From the NCBI RefSeq assembly GCF_010015445.1, contig NC_053116.1, positions 11,706,173 through 11,770,172 of the forward strand: DNA of 64,000 nt, given 5' to 3'. Both the position numbers and the translations under genes were made by a program. Within the stretch, counting starts at the first letter, position 1. Each line of letters opens with the position of its first letter. The DNA is from Perca fluviatilis. Taxonomy: Eukaryota; Chordata; Actinopteri; Perciformes; Percidae. Below are positions 22,301 through 34,200 of the stretch, in pieces. The notes beneath the pieces are model-generated. The model did no database searches and was not told the origin of the DNA. It saw nothing but the letters and a program-made list of their open reading frames with translations.

Positions 22301-23271
22301 ATGTCTTCAAATGTCATGTTTGATATTCCGTTTATTACAACAGAACAAAAATATTAAATGTGGTTACCATCAATAATATAATACAAATCAAATAATTGTT
22401 AGTTACAGTCCTAAATGTGCACTGAGTAGATGGAATAAATAAACCTTTGTCATTCTCTACTTCCTCCTGTCCTGTGTGAGATGATTATGAGAGTTTCACT
22501 CAGTGCAACAGAGTTCAAATCACCGTGTGAAGCTTTCAGTGGCATTGTGTCAGTAAAGGAGGGGACAAAAAAAAAGTGTTGATCTGGAATCTGTATGAAT
22601 CACATGATGCTGTGACAAAAATCTAGTCATAAGATTCACATTCCATCATCACCACCTCTTGCTCAAACACACAATGAACGGGCAGGTTACATCCAGGAAA
22701 TGCTCAGCTTAATCCAGGATATTTGAGACGAATGTCCTCGTGTTCATGTTCCTGTCATGCTTTCATAAAAAATTGGTAATAAACAAACATGTGACCCAGG
22801 GAGTAAGTGTTCAGGAATAAAAAATAAGTCAAAAGGGGATGGTCAAAGGTTGCTTGCCCATCAGCTGATTTTACAGATAAATTACATGTGTAAAAATAGC
22901 AAAACAAGACCAGATTCCTGCTTCAAGTCAGGGGGCAGGTAAAAAACAGAAAGGTTACATTAACTAGTCCGTATTTCAGCCTGCCAAAAAGATACACTGA
23001 TGTATTTTGATAACATAAATCACATTGGAGAACATCACAAGGCATTATTTCCCGTTAGCTCTTTTGTTGCTTTCATTTTGGCAACCACAAGCTCCATCAA
23101 CTTTGCGGTAACATTATTATTATGTATTATGTTTGGGGGCCATCTGCATCCACTCTGCTGCCTTTTGATCGTTAACATTTAAAGAGAAAGTAAGCAGTTA
23201 CTCACCCAGAAAAGGAAGTTGAAAAAGAAGAGCAGGAACTTGACACATTTCATTCCCCCCACTACACCCAT
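10777..23271 (-). CDS. cd63: Tetraspanin CD63
   Basis: Coding exons, in transcript order: 23271-23206, 15920-15732, 14321-14247, 14154-14056, 13845-13702, 12804-12721, 10842-10777. All are phase 0 except none breaking a codon, giving 240 residues against 238 in human. The protein opens MGVVGGMKCVKFLLF and has four hydrophobic segments: exons 1-2, exon 2 (IVLIAVGVVIFFIAFFGCCG), exon 3 (FAVLLVLVILVEIAAVIAGY) and exons 6-7. The large extracellular loop has the tetraspanin CCG motif (LKCCGVNGSSDW), PDSCC and a later GC. It ends GYEVM, the CD63 tyrosine-based lysosomal sorting signal. CD63 traffics between the plasma membrane, late endosomes and exosomes. The intron after the first coding exon is about 7.3 kb and packed with repeats; a decayed copy of exon 2 lies in the intron at 13.1 kb. 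Identity is very secure. Confidence 0.96.
11039..12597. mobile_element. TTAA-flanked MITE, composite
   Basis: TTAA at 11039-11042 and 12594-12597 bound AAGGGGCGCTATGCAGG on the left and CTGCATAGTTCCCCTT on the right, near-perfect inverted ends. TTAA target sites are typical of piggyBac-like elements. At about 1.56 kb it is long for a MITE, because a second repeat rich in GTATCGG (about 11568-11936, ending TCGGACCATCTCTA) sits inside. It lies in the last cd63 intron. No transposase is visible. Confidence 0.75.
11568..11936. mobile_element. Nested MITE with (T)ATCGG motifs
   Basis: Contains repeated GTATCGGTATCGGAATA and GGTATCGGAATCGGTATCGG blocks in opposite arms and ends GGTATCGGACCATCTCTA, an end type common in fish MITEs. 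The left boundary is approximate. It is inserted in the larger TTAA element. Confidence 0.5.
13085..13240 (-). pseudogene. Decayed copy of cd63 coding exon 2
   Basis: On the minus strand a tttcctgcag-type acceptor is followed at 13158 by codons for LCGIALIVMGILVQVGLHNT, matching LCGLALVVVGVLVQLGLHKT of the true exon at 15920. The adjoining intron also matches, including the G run, TAGTTTAAGGTGGAATT and CTGCTCATTTTCATGTAATA. Homology stops about 25 codons in, before the second membrane segment, and a stop follows. It lies between the fifth and sixth coding exons, so it is unlikely to be part of the mRNA. Confidence 0.85.
14940..15115 (+). repeat. tRNA-derived SINE
   Basis: Opens with an A-box-like TAGCTCAGTTGGTAGAGCG, has a B-box-like GGGTTAGACTCTGACC, then CATGTCATTCCCCCCTCTCT and a GTCGAATAAAGGCCC tail. 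It is not a working tRNA: the arms do not close into a cloverleaf. A shorter relative lies at 23815-23955. It is in a cd63 intron. Confidence 0.85.
16673..17026. mobile_element. hAT-like MITE with 8-bp target duplication
   Basis: TTAAGCAC occurs at 16665-16672 and 17027-17034, flanking an element that starts TAGGGCTGGGCAATA and ends CTCCAGCTCTA. Eight-base target duplications and such ends are typical of hAT elements. The interior is rich in ATCGATAT. It sits in the large cd63 intron. Confidence 0.88.
18758..19291. mobile_element. MITE with ATTTCCACTGGATGCG ends
   Basis: Left end ATTTCCACTGGATGCGGAAC and right end ACGCATCTAGTGGAAAT are inverted. The interior is rich in CGGA(C/A)G-type motifs with internal inverted copies. 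It may itself sit in a larger repeat: ATCACGACGGTGGATCAC-like sequence at about 18590 has a diverged reverse counterpart near 19965. Confidence 0.65.
19327..19373. repeat. (GA)n microsatellite
   Basis: About 47 bases of alternating GA directly beside the MITE's right end, in the large cd63 intron. Confidence 0.95.
21521..21715 (-). repeat. tRNA-derived SINE, reverse orientation
   Basis: On the minus strand it opens GGCGCTGTGGCTCAGGTGG, an A-box-like segment, then a GGTTCAATCCC B-box-like segment and a CTTGGGCAAGACACTGAA core shared with the SINE-like fragments at 2505 and 46805. It is in a cd63 intron. Confidence 0.75.
21766..22176. mobile_element. MITE of TAGGGCTGGG(A/T)AC type
   Basis: Starts TAGGGCTGGGAACAGAATTC and ends GAACGATACTCAGCCCTGA. 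It contains ATTCAATACC and GGTATTGGTA segments, and closely resembles 61486-61848 in a pan2 intron. No coding capacity. Confidence 0.7.
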
Positions 23272-23814
23272 GGCTGACGAGGATATGGTTTCCTGGAAGA
23301 AGAAAAAAATAAAAACACACTTTTTCATGGCAGAATTATATGAACATTACCTCAGCTGTAATACAGGCAGCCGCATGGAAGACATGAGTCATTTGATTTC
23401 TGATTGATATTTGAGTAAAAAGGCCTTCAACATTAACTGAACAGCTATGACAAACCGCACATTTTAGTTTCCATTACATACGTAGGTCAGTGGACCACAC
23501 ATGGCCTGATTGTTGGACTGAATTTAATTACAACCAATTTTCAACTGCCTCAGCATGTAAGGCTGCTGCAAGGCTGTTGAACAGGTCCAGCAGCAACATG
23601 ACTCCCATTTTTATCCTCCTCAAATTGTCTTCCTATCAAGTTCAATACTCATTCTAAAGTTCTTGTTCTGACATATAGAGCCCAGCATGGCCAGGTAGCG
23701 GTGTACACTATGGGTGTACATCTCTAATCTGTTCCATCCTTAGATCACCATCAGATGACCAGGGCTTACTGGGTGTCCCTCGAGCTCTCCGTGGACCATG
23801 CCTTAATAGGGGCT

Positions 23815-23955
23815 GCGGGGCGCCTGTGTAGCTCATCTGGTAGAGCGGGTTCGACTCCGACCTGTGGCCCTTTATGCATGTCATTCCCCCCTCTCTCTCC
23901 CCATTTTATGTCTAAGGTGTCCTATCAAATAAAGGCCTAAATATCCCCCAAAAAT
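23815..23955 (+). repeat. tRNA-derived SINE, internally shortened
   Basis: TAGCTCATCTGGTAGAGCG runs almost directly into GGTTCGACTCCGACC, so the spacing between the A-box-like and B-box-like parts is shorter than in the related copy at 14940. The shared CATGTCATTCCCCCCTCTCT and AATAAAGGCC tail follow. It lies just upstream of the first cd63 coding exon. Confidence 0.8.
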
Positions 23956-24704
23956 AATACTGAGTTAAATAGTAGCTGCGACACCGTGAAACGCCCTTCA
24001 TATTGTCTTACGTTCTGTGGTCTCTGTTGACGATTTAAAAAAGCAGCTCAAGACTCACCTGGCCTTTGTCTCATGTTTGTAATTTAGTTTATTTTTAAGT
24101 TTTATTGTGGTGGCTTGTTTTTTTTACTGTTTTTTTTGGTCTTATGTAGGCCTACTTTGTTCTGTAAAAGGTGCTGTATTAAATAACCTAAACGTATTAG
24201 CTATCCATAACGTTAATTAAATTAAAAAGACAAATCAAAGTTTAGAGCCAACGCTACTTTGTGTAAACAGTAAATAAAAAAGGAGACAGGTCTGTACTTT
24301 AAATATATTAAATAATGTTCAGGCCCAACAACACATTGTCTGGGCCCCTGATAACATCAAAAGTTCCATTTTGAAGAAGAAGCAGAGCCCGTCCTCCCTC
24401 TGACCGTAAATCGCCGCTAGGTTAGCAACAATACCAGCTTTGCCACAGGCCAAATAATTACATCAACCACTTTCTATTATTGAATTTGTTAAGTTTAGAC
24501 AACTAAGTTAGTCTTACATAAACACAAACAGCTAGACACTTTTCCTCCACGACTTTACTTCCTCTTTTTAACTAGCTAACTAACGATAACTCCTTTTTTT
24601 GGGGAAGATCCTTAACCGTTCCAAAATTGTTAACGGAAAAATGGTTAGCTAGCATAACGAATAAAAGTCCGTTATTTCGGTAGTCTTTTGAGGTCTAACG
24701 TTAC

Positions 24705-24840
24705 CTTTGTGTGAAGAAGTCTTAACAATCCTACGATGAGAGGCACAGACGACGATGTGTTGAAATTTTAGTCTAACTTCTGTTTATAGTCCCGTCCCGT
24801 CCCTCCTCCTTCCTCACTCGGCTTCTTTAGTTTACAACTC
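24705..24840 (-). other. cd63: Possible cd63 non-coding first exon
   Basis: On the minus strand an AAG|gtaacg donor ends at 24705. The coding exon at 23292-23206 begins with 21 bases of 5' UTR after an acceptor, so an upstream non-coding exon must exist, and this is the nearest good donor. The 5' end is a guess. Confidence 0.4.
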
Positions 24841-26901
24841 CTCCTTCAGACTTCTCCATTTATTGACCATAACTTACTTAGCTACTTGCTGCATTCAGAG
24901 TCTTCTCGTTTAACACACAACTCCATTAAAACACGTAGCCACTGGGTCTTCTCGCTGGTAAAATTAAGAAAAAAAAATGGTAGAAGAAGTATTCAGATAT
25001 TTTACATAAGTAAAAGTAGCAACAGTGGTGGATCGTTACTTTGAGTAATTCCATGTTCTGTCATTGTGCTACATTTTTCTCCACTAGGCCTACATCTAGC
25101 CTAGTTCTAATCTTTAGTTACTAGTTTCTTTGCAGATTCAGATTATCAAAACAATTTACAAATGGGTGTTTGTAAATATGATGTATTATAGATTAAATAA
25201 CCCAGCAGTATAATAACTAGGACTACCAGAAGTAAAAGTACTCATTAAGCAGAATGGTCCATTTTACAAAAAAGTAGACTACATTATAGGCCTATTAGTG
25301 TATATAACTATTGATGTATTCATGTATACATCCCTTTAATGTTGCAGCTGGTAAAGGTGGGGCTAATTCCAAATACTTTATATACTACTGGGCAGCTTAA
25401 TAATACACCATCATATTCTTTAATAATCTGAATAATAAGGGTAATGCTGTTAATCATTAATAGATGCTTAAAAAGTTATTAATAAATAGGTTATGGTTCA
25501 GACGCCCCCTGCAGCATTTTTCCAGAAGTACGTGGCCATATGGTCCAATCAGTCAAAAGCAGTTGTTCCTATTAATGGCTAAAAATGAAAAATGGCTAAC
25601 ACACCTTTCTTAACTTTCTTTCGTGTTGCTCTGGTCTCAAAACACCTCACCAAAGCACAACAGCTGAAGATTAGCCAGCTGGCTAACACTGGCACATTTA
25701 CAGTAATGTTGTGCATTGTCCTTATAAATAAAATAATAAATACATTAAATAAATAAATCTTAAAGCCACATGCTGCTCATAATAGTGAAATACACAAAGG
25801 AAGAAAGGCAGTGTGAAATATATGAATCAGATTGTTATCCCCACATATTCCAAGTCTCTCATCTCCTAAAACAGAGACATTATTAAGGGTGATTCAAATT
25901 GAAATGAAACACTGTAAATCATGTATTTATTTTATCTATATTATTGTAATTTATTTCATGCCTTTGATGTTTATGTAGCCAACCTTATGCTTTTTTATTT
26001 TTTTTATTCAGTGCTTACTTGTGTTCAATTTGTTGTTTTTGTTTAGAACACTTGTAATTGTAATTGTTCATTATCTATATAGCTGTAATCCTTCTCTTCC
26101 TTAGGTGAGACTCCTTCTATAAGCCCCTAGGAGTTTTCTTAATATCACCTGCACAATCTTTATTTTTCATTATTTAACTTTTTGTGTTATTGTTGTCTTG
26201 ATTTTATTGTGCAAAATAAAAAATAATAATAATAAAAAAATACCCCCAGCATTTCCTCTTTCACACATTGACTGAGTAACATCCTCAGGCTGCTCAATAA
26301 CTGCCTTCTTGAGCAATATGTTTGAAGAATTCAAATGACACTCAACTTTTTGTCAAAATGCAGGAACCAACTTTCAAACCAGAAATCATTTAACCATCAT
26401 TACTCTCATAACCATGTTATGTTAAGAAGAGTGAACAAAGTGAACATGTTGCTCAAATTTATGGCCATGTGGTGAAAGTCTTAAGTCTTTGTGAATACTA
26501 TGAATTCAGTATTTAAATCTCACATTTTTGTTGTGCTAACTCTTCCATTTTCAACCAATTCATTAAGATGGGATTTCTTTTTTTTTAGCAGTGTTTCCCT
26601 TCTAACTCTTGATTATGCTAAGTGGGGACCTCTGAATCATGCTGCATTTATTCTCACATTAATGCTGATAAGATGAATGAGACCAATGGAGGTAAACAAT
26701 TTGGTCTCACTATAGCTACCTATCCACTTACTGGCCATAAGCTTATCAAAAATCAAACAACTGAGTGACCTACATCTCTGAGCAAATAATGGGCCTATAA
26801 TATCAGCTTAAACTTTAACTCATGCTCAGGAACTGAATTTACAATAACATTTTCATTTGACTGGAACACGTATGAGTGTTGTGGTTGGTTACATTGACAT
26901 A
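24841..26901. other. Gene-free interval upstream of cd63
   Basis: No gene recognised. Holds a fragment of the CAGTGGTGGA...-type fish repeat (about 25010-25400) and AT-rich unique-looking DNA. The cd63 promoter should lie at the left edge, but no TATA box is convincing. Confidence 0.5.
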
Positions 26902-26903
26902 TA

Positions 26904-28080
26904 CAGTACTGTGCAAAAGTTTTAGGCAGGTATGAAAAAATGCTGTAAACTAAGAATGCTTTCAAAATTGGAAGTGTTAATAGTTTATTTTCATCAATTA
27001 ACAAAATGCAGTGAATGAACAGAAGATAAATGTAAATCAAATCAATATTTGGTGTGACCACCCTTTGCCTTCAAGACAGCATCAATTCTTCTAGGTACAC
27101 TTGCACAAGGTTTTTGAAGGAACTCAGCAGGTAGGTTATTCCAAACATCTTGGAGAACTAACCACAGATCTTCTGTGGATGTAGGCTTCCTCAAATCCTT
27201 CTGTCTCTTCATGGTATCCCAGACAGACACGATGATGCTGAGATCAGGGCTCTGTGGGGGCCATGCCATCACTTCCAGGACTTCTTGTTCTTCTTTACAC
27301 TGAAGATAGTTCTTAAAGACCTTGGCTGTGTGTTTGGGGTCGTTGTCCTGCAGCAGAATAAATTTGGGGCCAATCATATGCCTCCCTGATGGTATTGCAT
27401 GATGTATTATTTCTCTGCATTGAGGGCACCATTAATCCTGACCCAATCTTCAACTCCATTTGCAGAAATGCAGCCCTAAACTTGCAAGGAACCTCCACCA
27501 TGCTTCACTGTTTCCTGCAGGAACTCATTATTGTACCGCTCTAGAGCCCTTTGGCGAACAACCTGCCTTATGCTACAGCCAAATATTTCAATATTTTGAC
27601 TCATCAGTCCAGAGCACCTGCTGCCATTTTTCTGCACCCCAGTTCCTATGTTTTCGTGTATAGTTGAGTTGCTTGGCCTTGTTTCTATGTCGGAGGTATG
27701 GCTTTTAGGCTGCAACTCTTCCATGAAGACCACTTCTGGCCAGACTTCTCTGGACAGTAGATGGGTGTACCTGGGTCCCACTGGTTTCTGCCAGTTCTGA
27801 GCTGATGGCACTGCTGGACATCTTCCGAGTTGGAAGGGAAATAAGCGTCTACGATCCTCAACGTTCCCTGACTTTTTGCAAGTGCACCTATAAGAATTGA
27901 TGCTGGTTTGAAGGCAAAGGGTAGTAACACCAAATATTGATGTGATTTAGATGTTTTTTTGGTCGCTCACTTTGCATTTTGTAAATTGATAAAAATAAAC
28001 AATCATTATTTATGTTTTTGAGAGCATTCTTAGTTAACAGCATTTTTTTCACACCTGCCTAAGACTTTTGCACAGTACTG
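26904..28080 (-). mobile_element. Tc1-like DNA transposon copy 2, inactive
   Basis: Bounded by TA (26902-26903 and 28081-28082). Both ends open CAGTACTGTGCAAAAG, and the inverted terminal repeats extend about 210 bp, spanning even the codons for the transposase C-terminus. The broken transposase runs on the minus strand (C-terminal frame 27377-27042, ending GGHTKY; middle frame 27811-27476). It lacks the N-terminal DNA-binding part and shares the stop after the VLWTDES block with copy 1 at 7463-8655. It has an additional deletion of about 48 bp near 27845. Confidence 0.93.
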
Positions 28081-28082
28081 TA

Positions 28083-29777
28083 TAAAGCAGAAGGGTTCAG
28101 TTTAAACCTCCCTGTGAACTGCGGGACCACAATGATAAGGCAACTAACATGCAGCATCATGTAGTTAAGCCATTTGTACACCACGGTAAAGTTTAGAATG
28201 AGAGTGTACAGTCATGCTAGAAGCTCTGTGAGGCTGTACTTACAGTAGGCACAGTGGTACATGCTCAAAATATTGATGTTAAGCAGTTATTATGACCAAC
28301 ATTTTCACTATCTTAGTTAAGCGTGCCAGCGTCACAAAAGTCAGCGGAATTCATCCTCTGGAGACCAATGTATGTACAAAATGCCTTGTCAATCCACCGT
28401 TGCTGTATGTGGTTTGGATGTTGCAATGTGCAGACAGCCTATTCTATTCCGCCTATTAGTCACAGCATGCTTACAGTCATCAGTGTTTGTGTGTATAGGA
28501 CTACTCCAATCGTAAACCTTCATAAGCTTATCCTTAAGCAGCCTCCATATTTCTACTTGTATTTACTTACTCCACCAATGTCAAACAGGTGTTCTTGTTT
28601 ATACTAAAGGTACACCAGTTGGTAAAAGAGTTTCTACCTGGGCCCTCACATAAACTAATTACAGTAACACTAAATTATTTTAGTTTTTTTTTTGTTTTTG
28701 ACCATGTTCATGTTCCAAATGGTTGCTACTAGAAGAAAACAGCCTGAGAAGAGCTGGAGATTCAGTGAGGAGTGGGCTCATTCCCCCTCACAGTGTTTGT
28801 TTTGTTAGATTGCCATTTGTTTGATTTAAGACATTTAGTCATTTAATTTATATTGTGTTAAGTTATAGTTTTATTAAAAGGCTCATTAAGGTCAAACTGC
28901 AATCCTGACTCCTGGTCTCCTGTTTTTGCTATGGTAAGGTGTTATCTTTCGATTTCAATCTTTGTTTCCATATGGACTGTATAGTACAAGGTGCCATATG
29001 AAATGTATCATTATTAAATGTATCTTATATTTGAATTTCTCAACATTCTTCTCACCACTGATAATGGGCTTTGGAATTGAGACAAAATTATGTCAGTGTT
29101 CCATTTTCTTTCATTTTGGACACCTTATACATTGAGTGAAAGAACACCCTGATTTGTCATGCTATATTTACACATTTGATATTGCTGGATTCAGCACAAC
29201 CCCACCTTTCCAACAAGCCATCATATGTGTTTCTATGATAATCCCTGGCAAAATAACCACAAAGTAAATTAAAACATTCTGCATAGATATTCATTTTTTT
29301 TGCATGTTCGCCTATTTTAGGTATGTGTTTATAGGTCTCTATTTATTCCATACATCAAGATATTTACATCTAGTCTTTTCTAGTAGGTAAAGCAACTTCC
29401 TGACTACAAACATGCCAAGTTTCAAAGCTCTCAGAGCTTGTGTGATTGATCTGCATTAGTTTCTATGCCTTAACTTCCATACGGACAGGCTATATTTTAG
29501 CCCTTTTTTTTGGTTTTGGGGTGTATAACAATATCTGTTAATTTAACAATCTTAGCAGTAAAATATTTTTAGCCAAGAATCCATTTCATATATGGGAGAC
29601 CTTAGAGATGAGGAAAAACATTGTTGGGTTTAGTTCTACCTCCGTTAGGGGTGGACAATGTTTCAGTTATGTGTCTGTAAAGCTTTACTAATATGTTTTA
29701 TTTGTGGTTTAGGTAAACAATACACATTTTCATACTATATCACAGGGCTGTAATCACGATTGTAGAAATGCCACCCC
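28083..29777. other. Gene-free interval
   Basis: AT-rich non-coding DNA between two mobile elements. No exon-like frame, tRNA or clear repeat boundary recognised. Confidence 0.5.
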
Positions 29778-30396
<619 letters not shown>

Positions 30397-31059
30397 ACCC
30401 CAACCATATGCAATTAAGAAATCACAAAACTACATTTAAATGTTTTTAAAAGCCTTTCCTACTTTGACAGTTTTGTTTTGTTTTGTTTGGGATAGGTAAC
30501 TCTGGTTAACACTCTAGTGTAATAAATGGCGGTAATGCACCTTAAACGCTAGTTGGTAACTGCCAATAAGAATAAGAGAAGACCGATTGTATTATACCTT
30601 ATAACATTAGACTGTAAAATAAGCTTTATGTCTAGCCTATAATACATCAATGCGTTGAACGCACACCGAGAATGACGACATCCAGTGTGACTCTGTGATT
30701 GGCGGAAGGCGCTCAAGAAAGGAAATGTAGAACTGAATATTAAACTGTCAAAATCAGAAGGGAAAATCATAGCATGGAGGGAAATATCAAAAACAATGGC
30801 AACATTATTGGGATAGTGCAGAAAAGGGAGACACTTACATAATAAATTAAGAATTCGTCATAGCAGATTGAAACGTACACTTTTTATAATAGGAAAACTG
30901 TCTGTGTGAGGAAAAGGAGACGGCGGAGTCCTGATTTCATGTTTGCAGGGCTACATAAGTTATCAAAGATGTCCTTGAAAGTGGGGTCACCGTAAATGGG
31001 AGGAAACATATATTTACATATTTGAAAAGCACCGGACTAATTAGAAAATTGTAACGGAA

Positions 31060-31155
31060 TGAAATAATGGATGACGAGTAATAACAGTAGGAGGCAGTAA
31101 TGCGACGTATGGGATGCCAACTGCCGTAAAACCCAAAAGAAGAAGAAGAAGAAGG
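31060..31155. repeat. Interspersed repeat tail at the nemp1 leader
   Basis: GAGGCAGTAATGCGAC..., TGCCAACTGCCGTAAAA and a (GAA)n tail match the sense of 30515-30575 (GGCGGTAATGCACC, TAACTGCCAATAAGAATAAG). This is a common fish repeat-tail signature, ending about 50 bases before the nemp1 start codon. Confidence 0.6.
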
Positions 31156-31206
31156 CGGAAGGGGCGGGCAAAAGATAAGAGGAGGGAGGGAAATGGTGCT
31201 ATCATC

Positions 31207-34200
31207 ATGGCGGGATGCATGAAAATGATAAACAATTACACCTCTATAAGTGCTACATTAATGGTTTTCACGGTGCTGCTTATATGTTTACCTCACACCT
31301 CAGGATACCAGGATACGGGTAAGAAGCAGTATTAGGCAGCAATAACCGATACCTTAATTAGTATGATACGTATTTTAAACAAGTCTTTGCCCGGGCTAAC
31401 TCATGTTAGCTTGTGTTGGGCTTTTTTTTGATGAAGTGAAACTGTAACGTTGAAGAAGTTATGCTAAGCCTTTCTTTTAGTCCGGTCACTGCTGGCTGTT
31501 CTCCTATTCTGTCTCTGTATAGGGGAGGGGAGACATTTATTTTAAGTATTTATTTAGCTATTATAGATTTGCTGAGAACAAATCTGTGAAACTTTGCTCG
31601 AGCTTACAAGCCCGCCCCGCCCTCAGGTTATTCTAATCATGCTATTATAAAACCTGTGCGTCACTAAATGCACAAACGAAATAAAAATCCGTTTATTGCA
31701 GCAACACACGGACAGTAATAGTACAGATACATACATAACAATAGGTATACAACTAAAATAAGAATACAATACAAAATAGAAACTACACAAGAGCATATGG
31801 AGACAAAAACTACAATGTAAATTGACAAGTTAAAGTGACAGTAGTGTAATTAATAGCAGAGTCTATGTTAACAGTGTTCACCAAACTGATGATATGATTA
31901 AGTAATGGTAGCCTAACTAGTGTTCGTCTGTAATATAGAGATGTAAAATAATATGGAATATGATGCAAGGAAATATAAAACAATACAAAACAATAAGACA
32001 ATGTTTGTGTAATTACTCTCTAACGCACCATATGTCGTGTATTCATTTGCAGCTGAAAATAGTCCCCAACAAAAGCATTATTAACTCATGGTTGAGTAAT
32101 GTTTGCTAAAAACTACAGTGCACAGCTGTTTTGCTGTGAGGTCTTAAAAACATACACTAATGCCAGTGTTCTTCTTTAATTACTTATCTTAAGACAACAG
32201 ACCTTTTAAATTAGTTGTTCATGTCACAGGTTTCTGTTACAGTAAAGAGTACATTAAAGTAAACAAGTAATGTGATGCAATCTTAGTATTACATGCATGT
32301 CTCTGCTTTTCAAACGCAGGTAACAAACATCCAGTAACTGATCTCAAGGATGGAGAGGAGTACGTCATGTCAGGGTCCAACAGGTTCTGTTACAAAAACT
32401 CTGTGGTGCCAACTTGGAGGCAAACATGGACAAGAATTCAGGTAAGTTACACGAATGGCACTCAGCCAAATCCAGAACTGTTTAAGTTTACATTGAATGC
32501 ACTTTCTCAATCATAAAGTCTGGGTATCTTGACCAAATCTGCAAAATTTGGTTTAAAGCATAGATATGATCCGTAACATCAAGAAAAAGTAGAAGCCTCT
32601 GTGTTAAATTTGTCAGGGATATAGTGTCAACAATTATTGTTAACAAGGGTTAAATGTTACAGCACTTTATTTGAACAATTCCTTATGGCGAAAGTTGATT
32701 GGGTCCATAATAACTGAAGATTTCTGACAGGTCAAAGTGTGGAGTTCAAACGTGTTTAAGGTGGAAACTGTGGAGGGGGAGGAGGAGTTGCAGGAGCTGG
32801 AACGATTCAGTGTCTGGAGCTGGTTTCAGAGCTTGTTACGTGAGCGGCACAATGAGACCACTATTAACATCAATCTGTTCAGCAAGAAGACGTGCTTCAA
32901 GATCGATCCTGCTGACAAGACAAAGTTCACTGTCCACCCCCTTCGTAGTAAGTGGAAAACAAATTAGCACAATTCATTGTTCTGGTTTTTGACAGATATT
33001 ACATGGTCAACACATGTTCTTTTCCCTTGCAGAGTTTGATATCTATCTGTTTTTGGTATTCCTCGCCGGAGCATTGTTGTTCGTCTTTGCAGGATCACTC
33101 AGCAGGTCATTTTTCTTGCTCATGTTACATTCTTAGGATTCAATAGGATTATATGCTATTAACTAATTTTTCCTCCCTTTAATGAAGGAGTCAAGCTTTC
33201 TTCTACTCTGCTGGTATGAGCACAGGCATGATTGCCTCTCTCATCATCCTCTTTTTTATTTTGGCACGCTTATTGCCAAAGGTAAGGAATTTCATTACTC
33301 TTAAATATCCATGCTTTTATAGGTTAAATCAATTTGGCCTCATGCCTAATTATTGTACCCTTTTGTGTTTGCTGTTACCACAGAAAAGCCCTTTTTATGT
33401 CTTGATTGTTGGTGGCTGGTCGTTTTCTGTGTACGCCATCCAATTTGTCTGCAGGAACCTTGGCGTAATTCTGCGAGAACACTGGAACGTCGCATTAGGT
33501 ACATACCCTTGGTCAACAAAAACTTCTGGTGTTTGACACATCAGACCAAAGCAATAATCCTAATATAGCATTTTAAATGACTATTTTTTCAGACCAGTGA
33601 GTTGAGTTAAGTTAAGCATCCCCTATATTTGATAACTTGAGCATCACCTTTTTAAATGAACGGGCGTCTGTTAAAGTTCCCAACACAGATTAGTCTCCTG
33701 CCATCTGCCGCACTTCAAGCCTTGTGATTCAAATCACCAGGGGCCAAAATACAATATGTATGATAAGCTCTAGGCCAAAAAAAAACCTTGTAAAATTGAA
33801 ATGTAAATAATGTACACTGTAAATAAAACACTCTAGGTCAATATGTATGTTTTTATGTTTTTGTCAGGTTATGTAGCAGTGGTGGGATTCATCACTTTTG
33901 CTGTGTGTTACCGTTACGGTCCTCTGGTGGATGAGAAGAGCATTAACATCTTGTCGTGGACGCTGCAGCTATTTGGTCTGCTCCTGATTTATTTCGGGAT
34001 TCAAATCCAGCAAGTTGCCTTCTCCATCATCGTGGCAGCTGTGTTCTCCAAACATCTGGAGTACCCAGTCTCTCTGACAGTTGCTGCATGGAGGTGGGTG
34101 TTCACAAAGCTGACAGAAGGTGGCGCAAAAGTACAGTAATATATTAAACAGAAAATCCACTTTCAAAACAGCTCATATGGGGTTCCTGTTATGTCATGCA

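Noticed and set aside
31114..31206. N-terminal extension of nemp1
   Set aside because: Lys/Arg run encoded by a GAA-type repeat tail; the orthologous start is at 31207.
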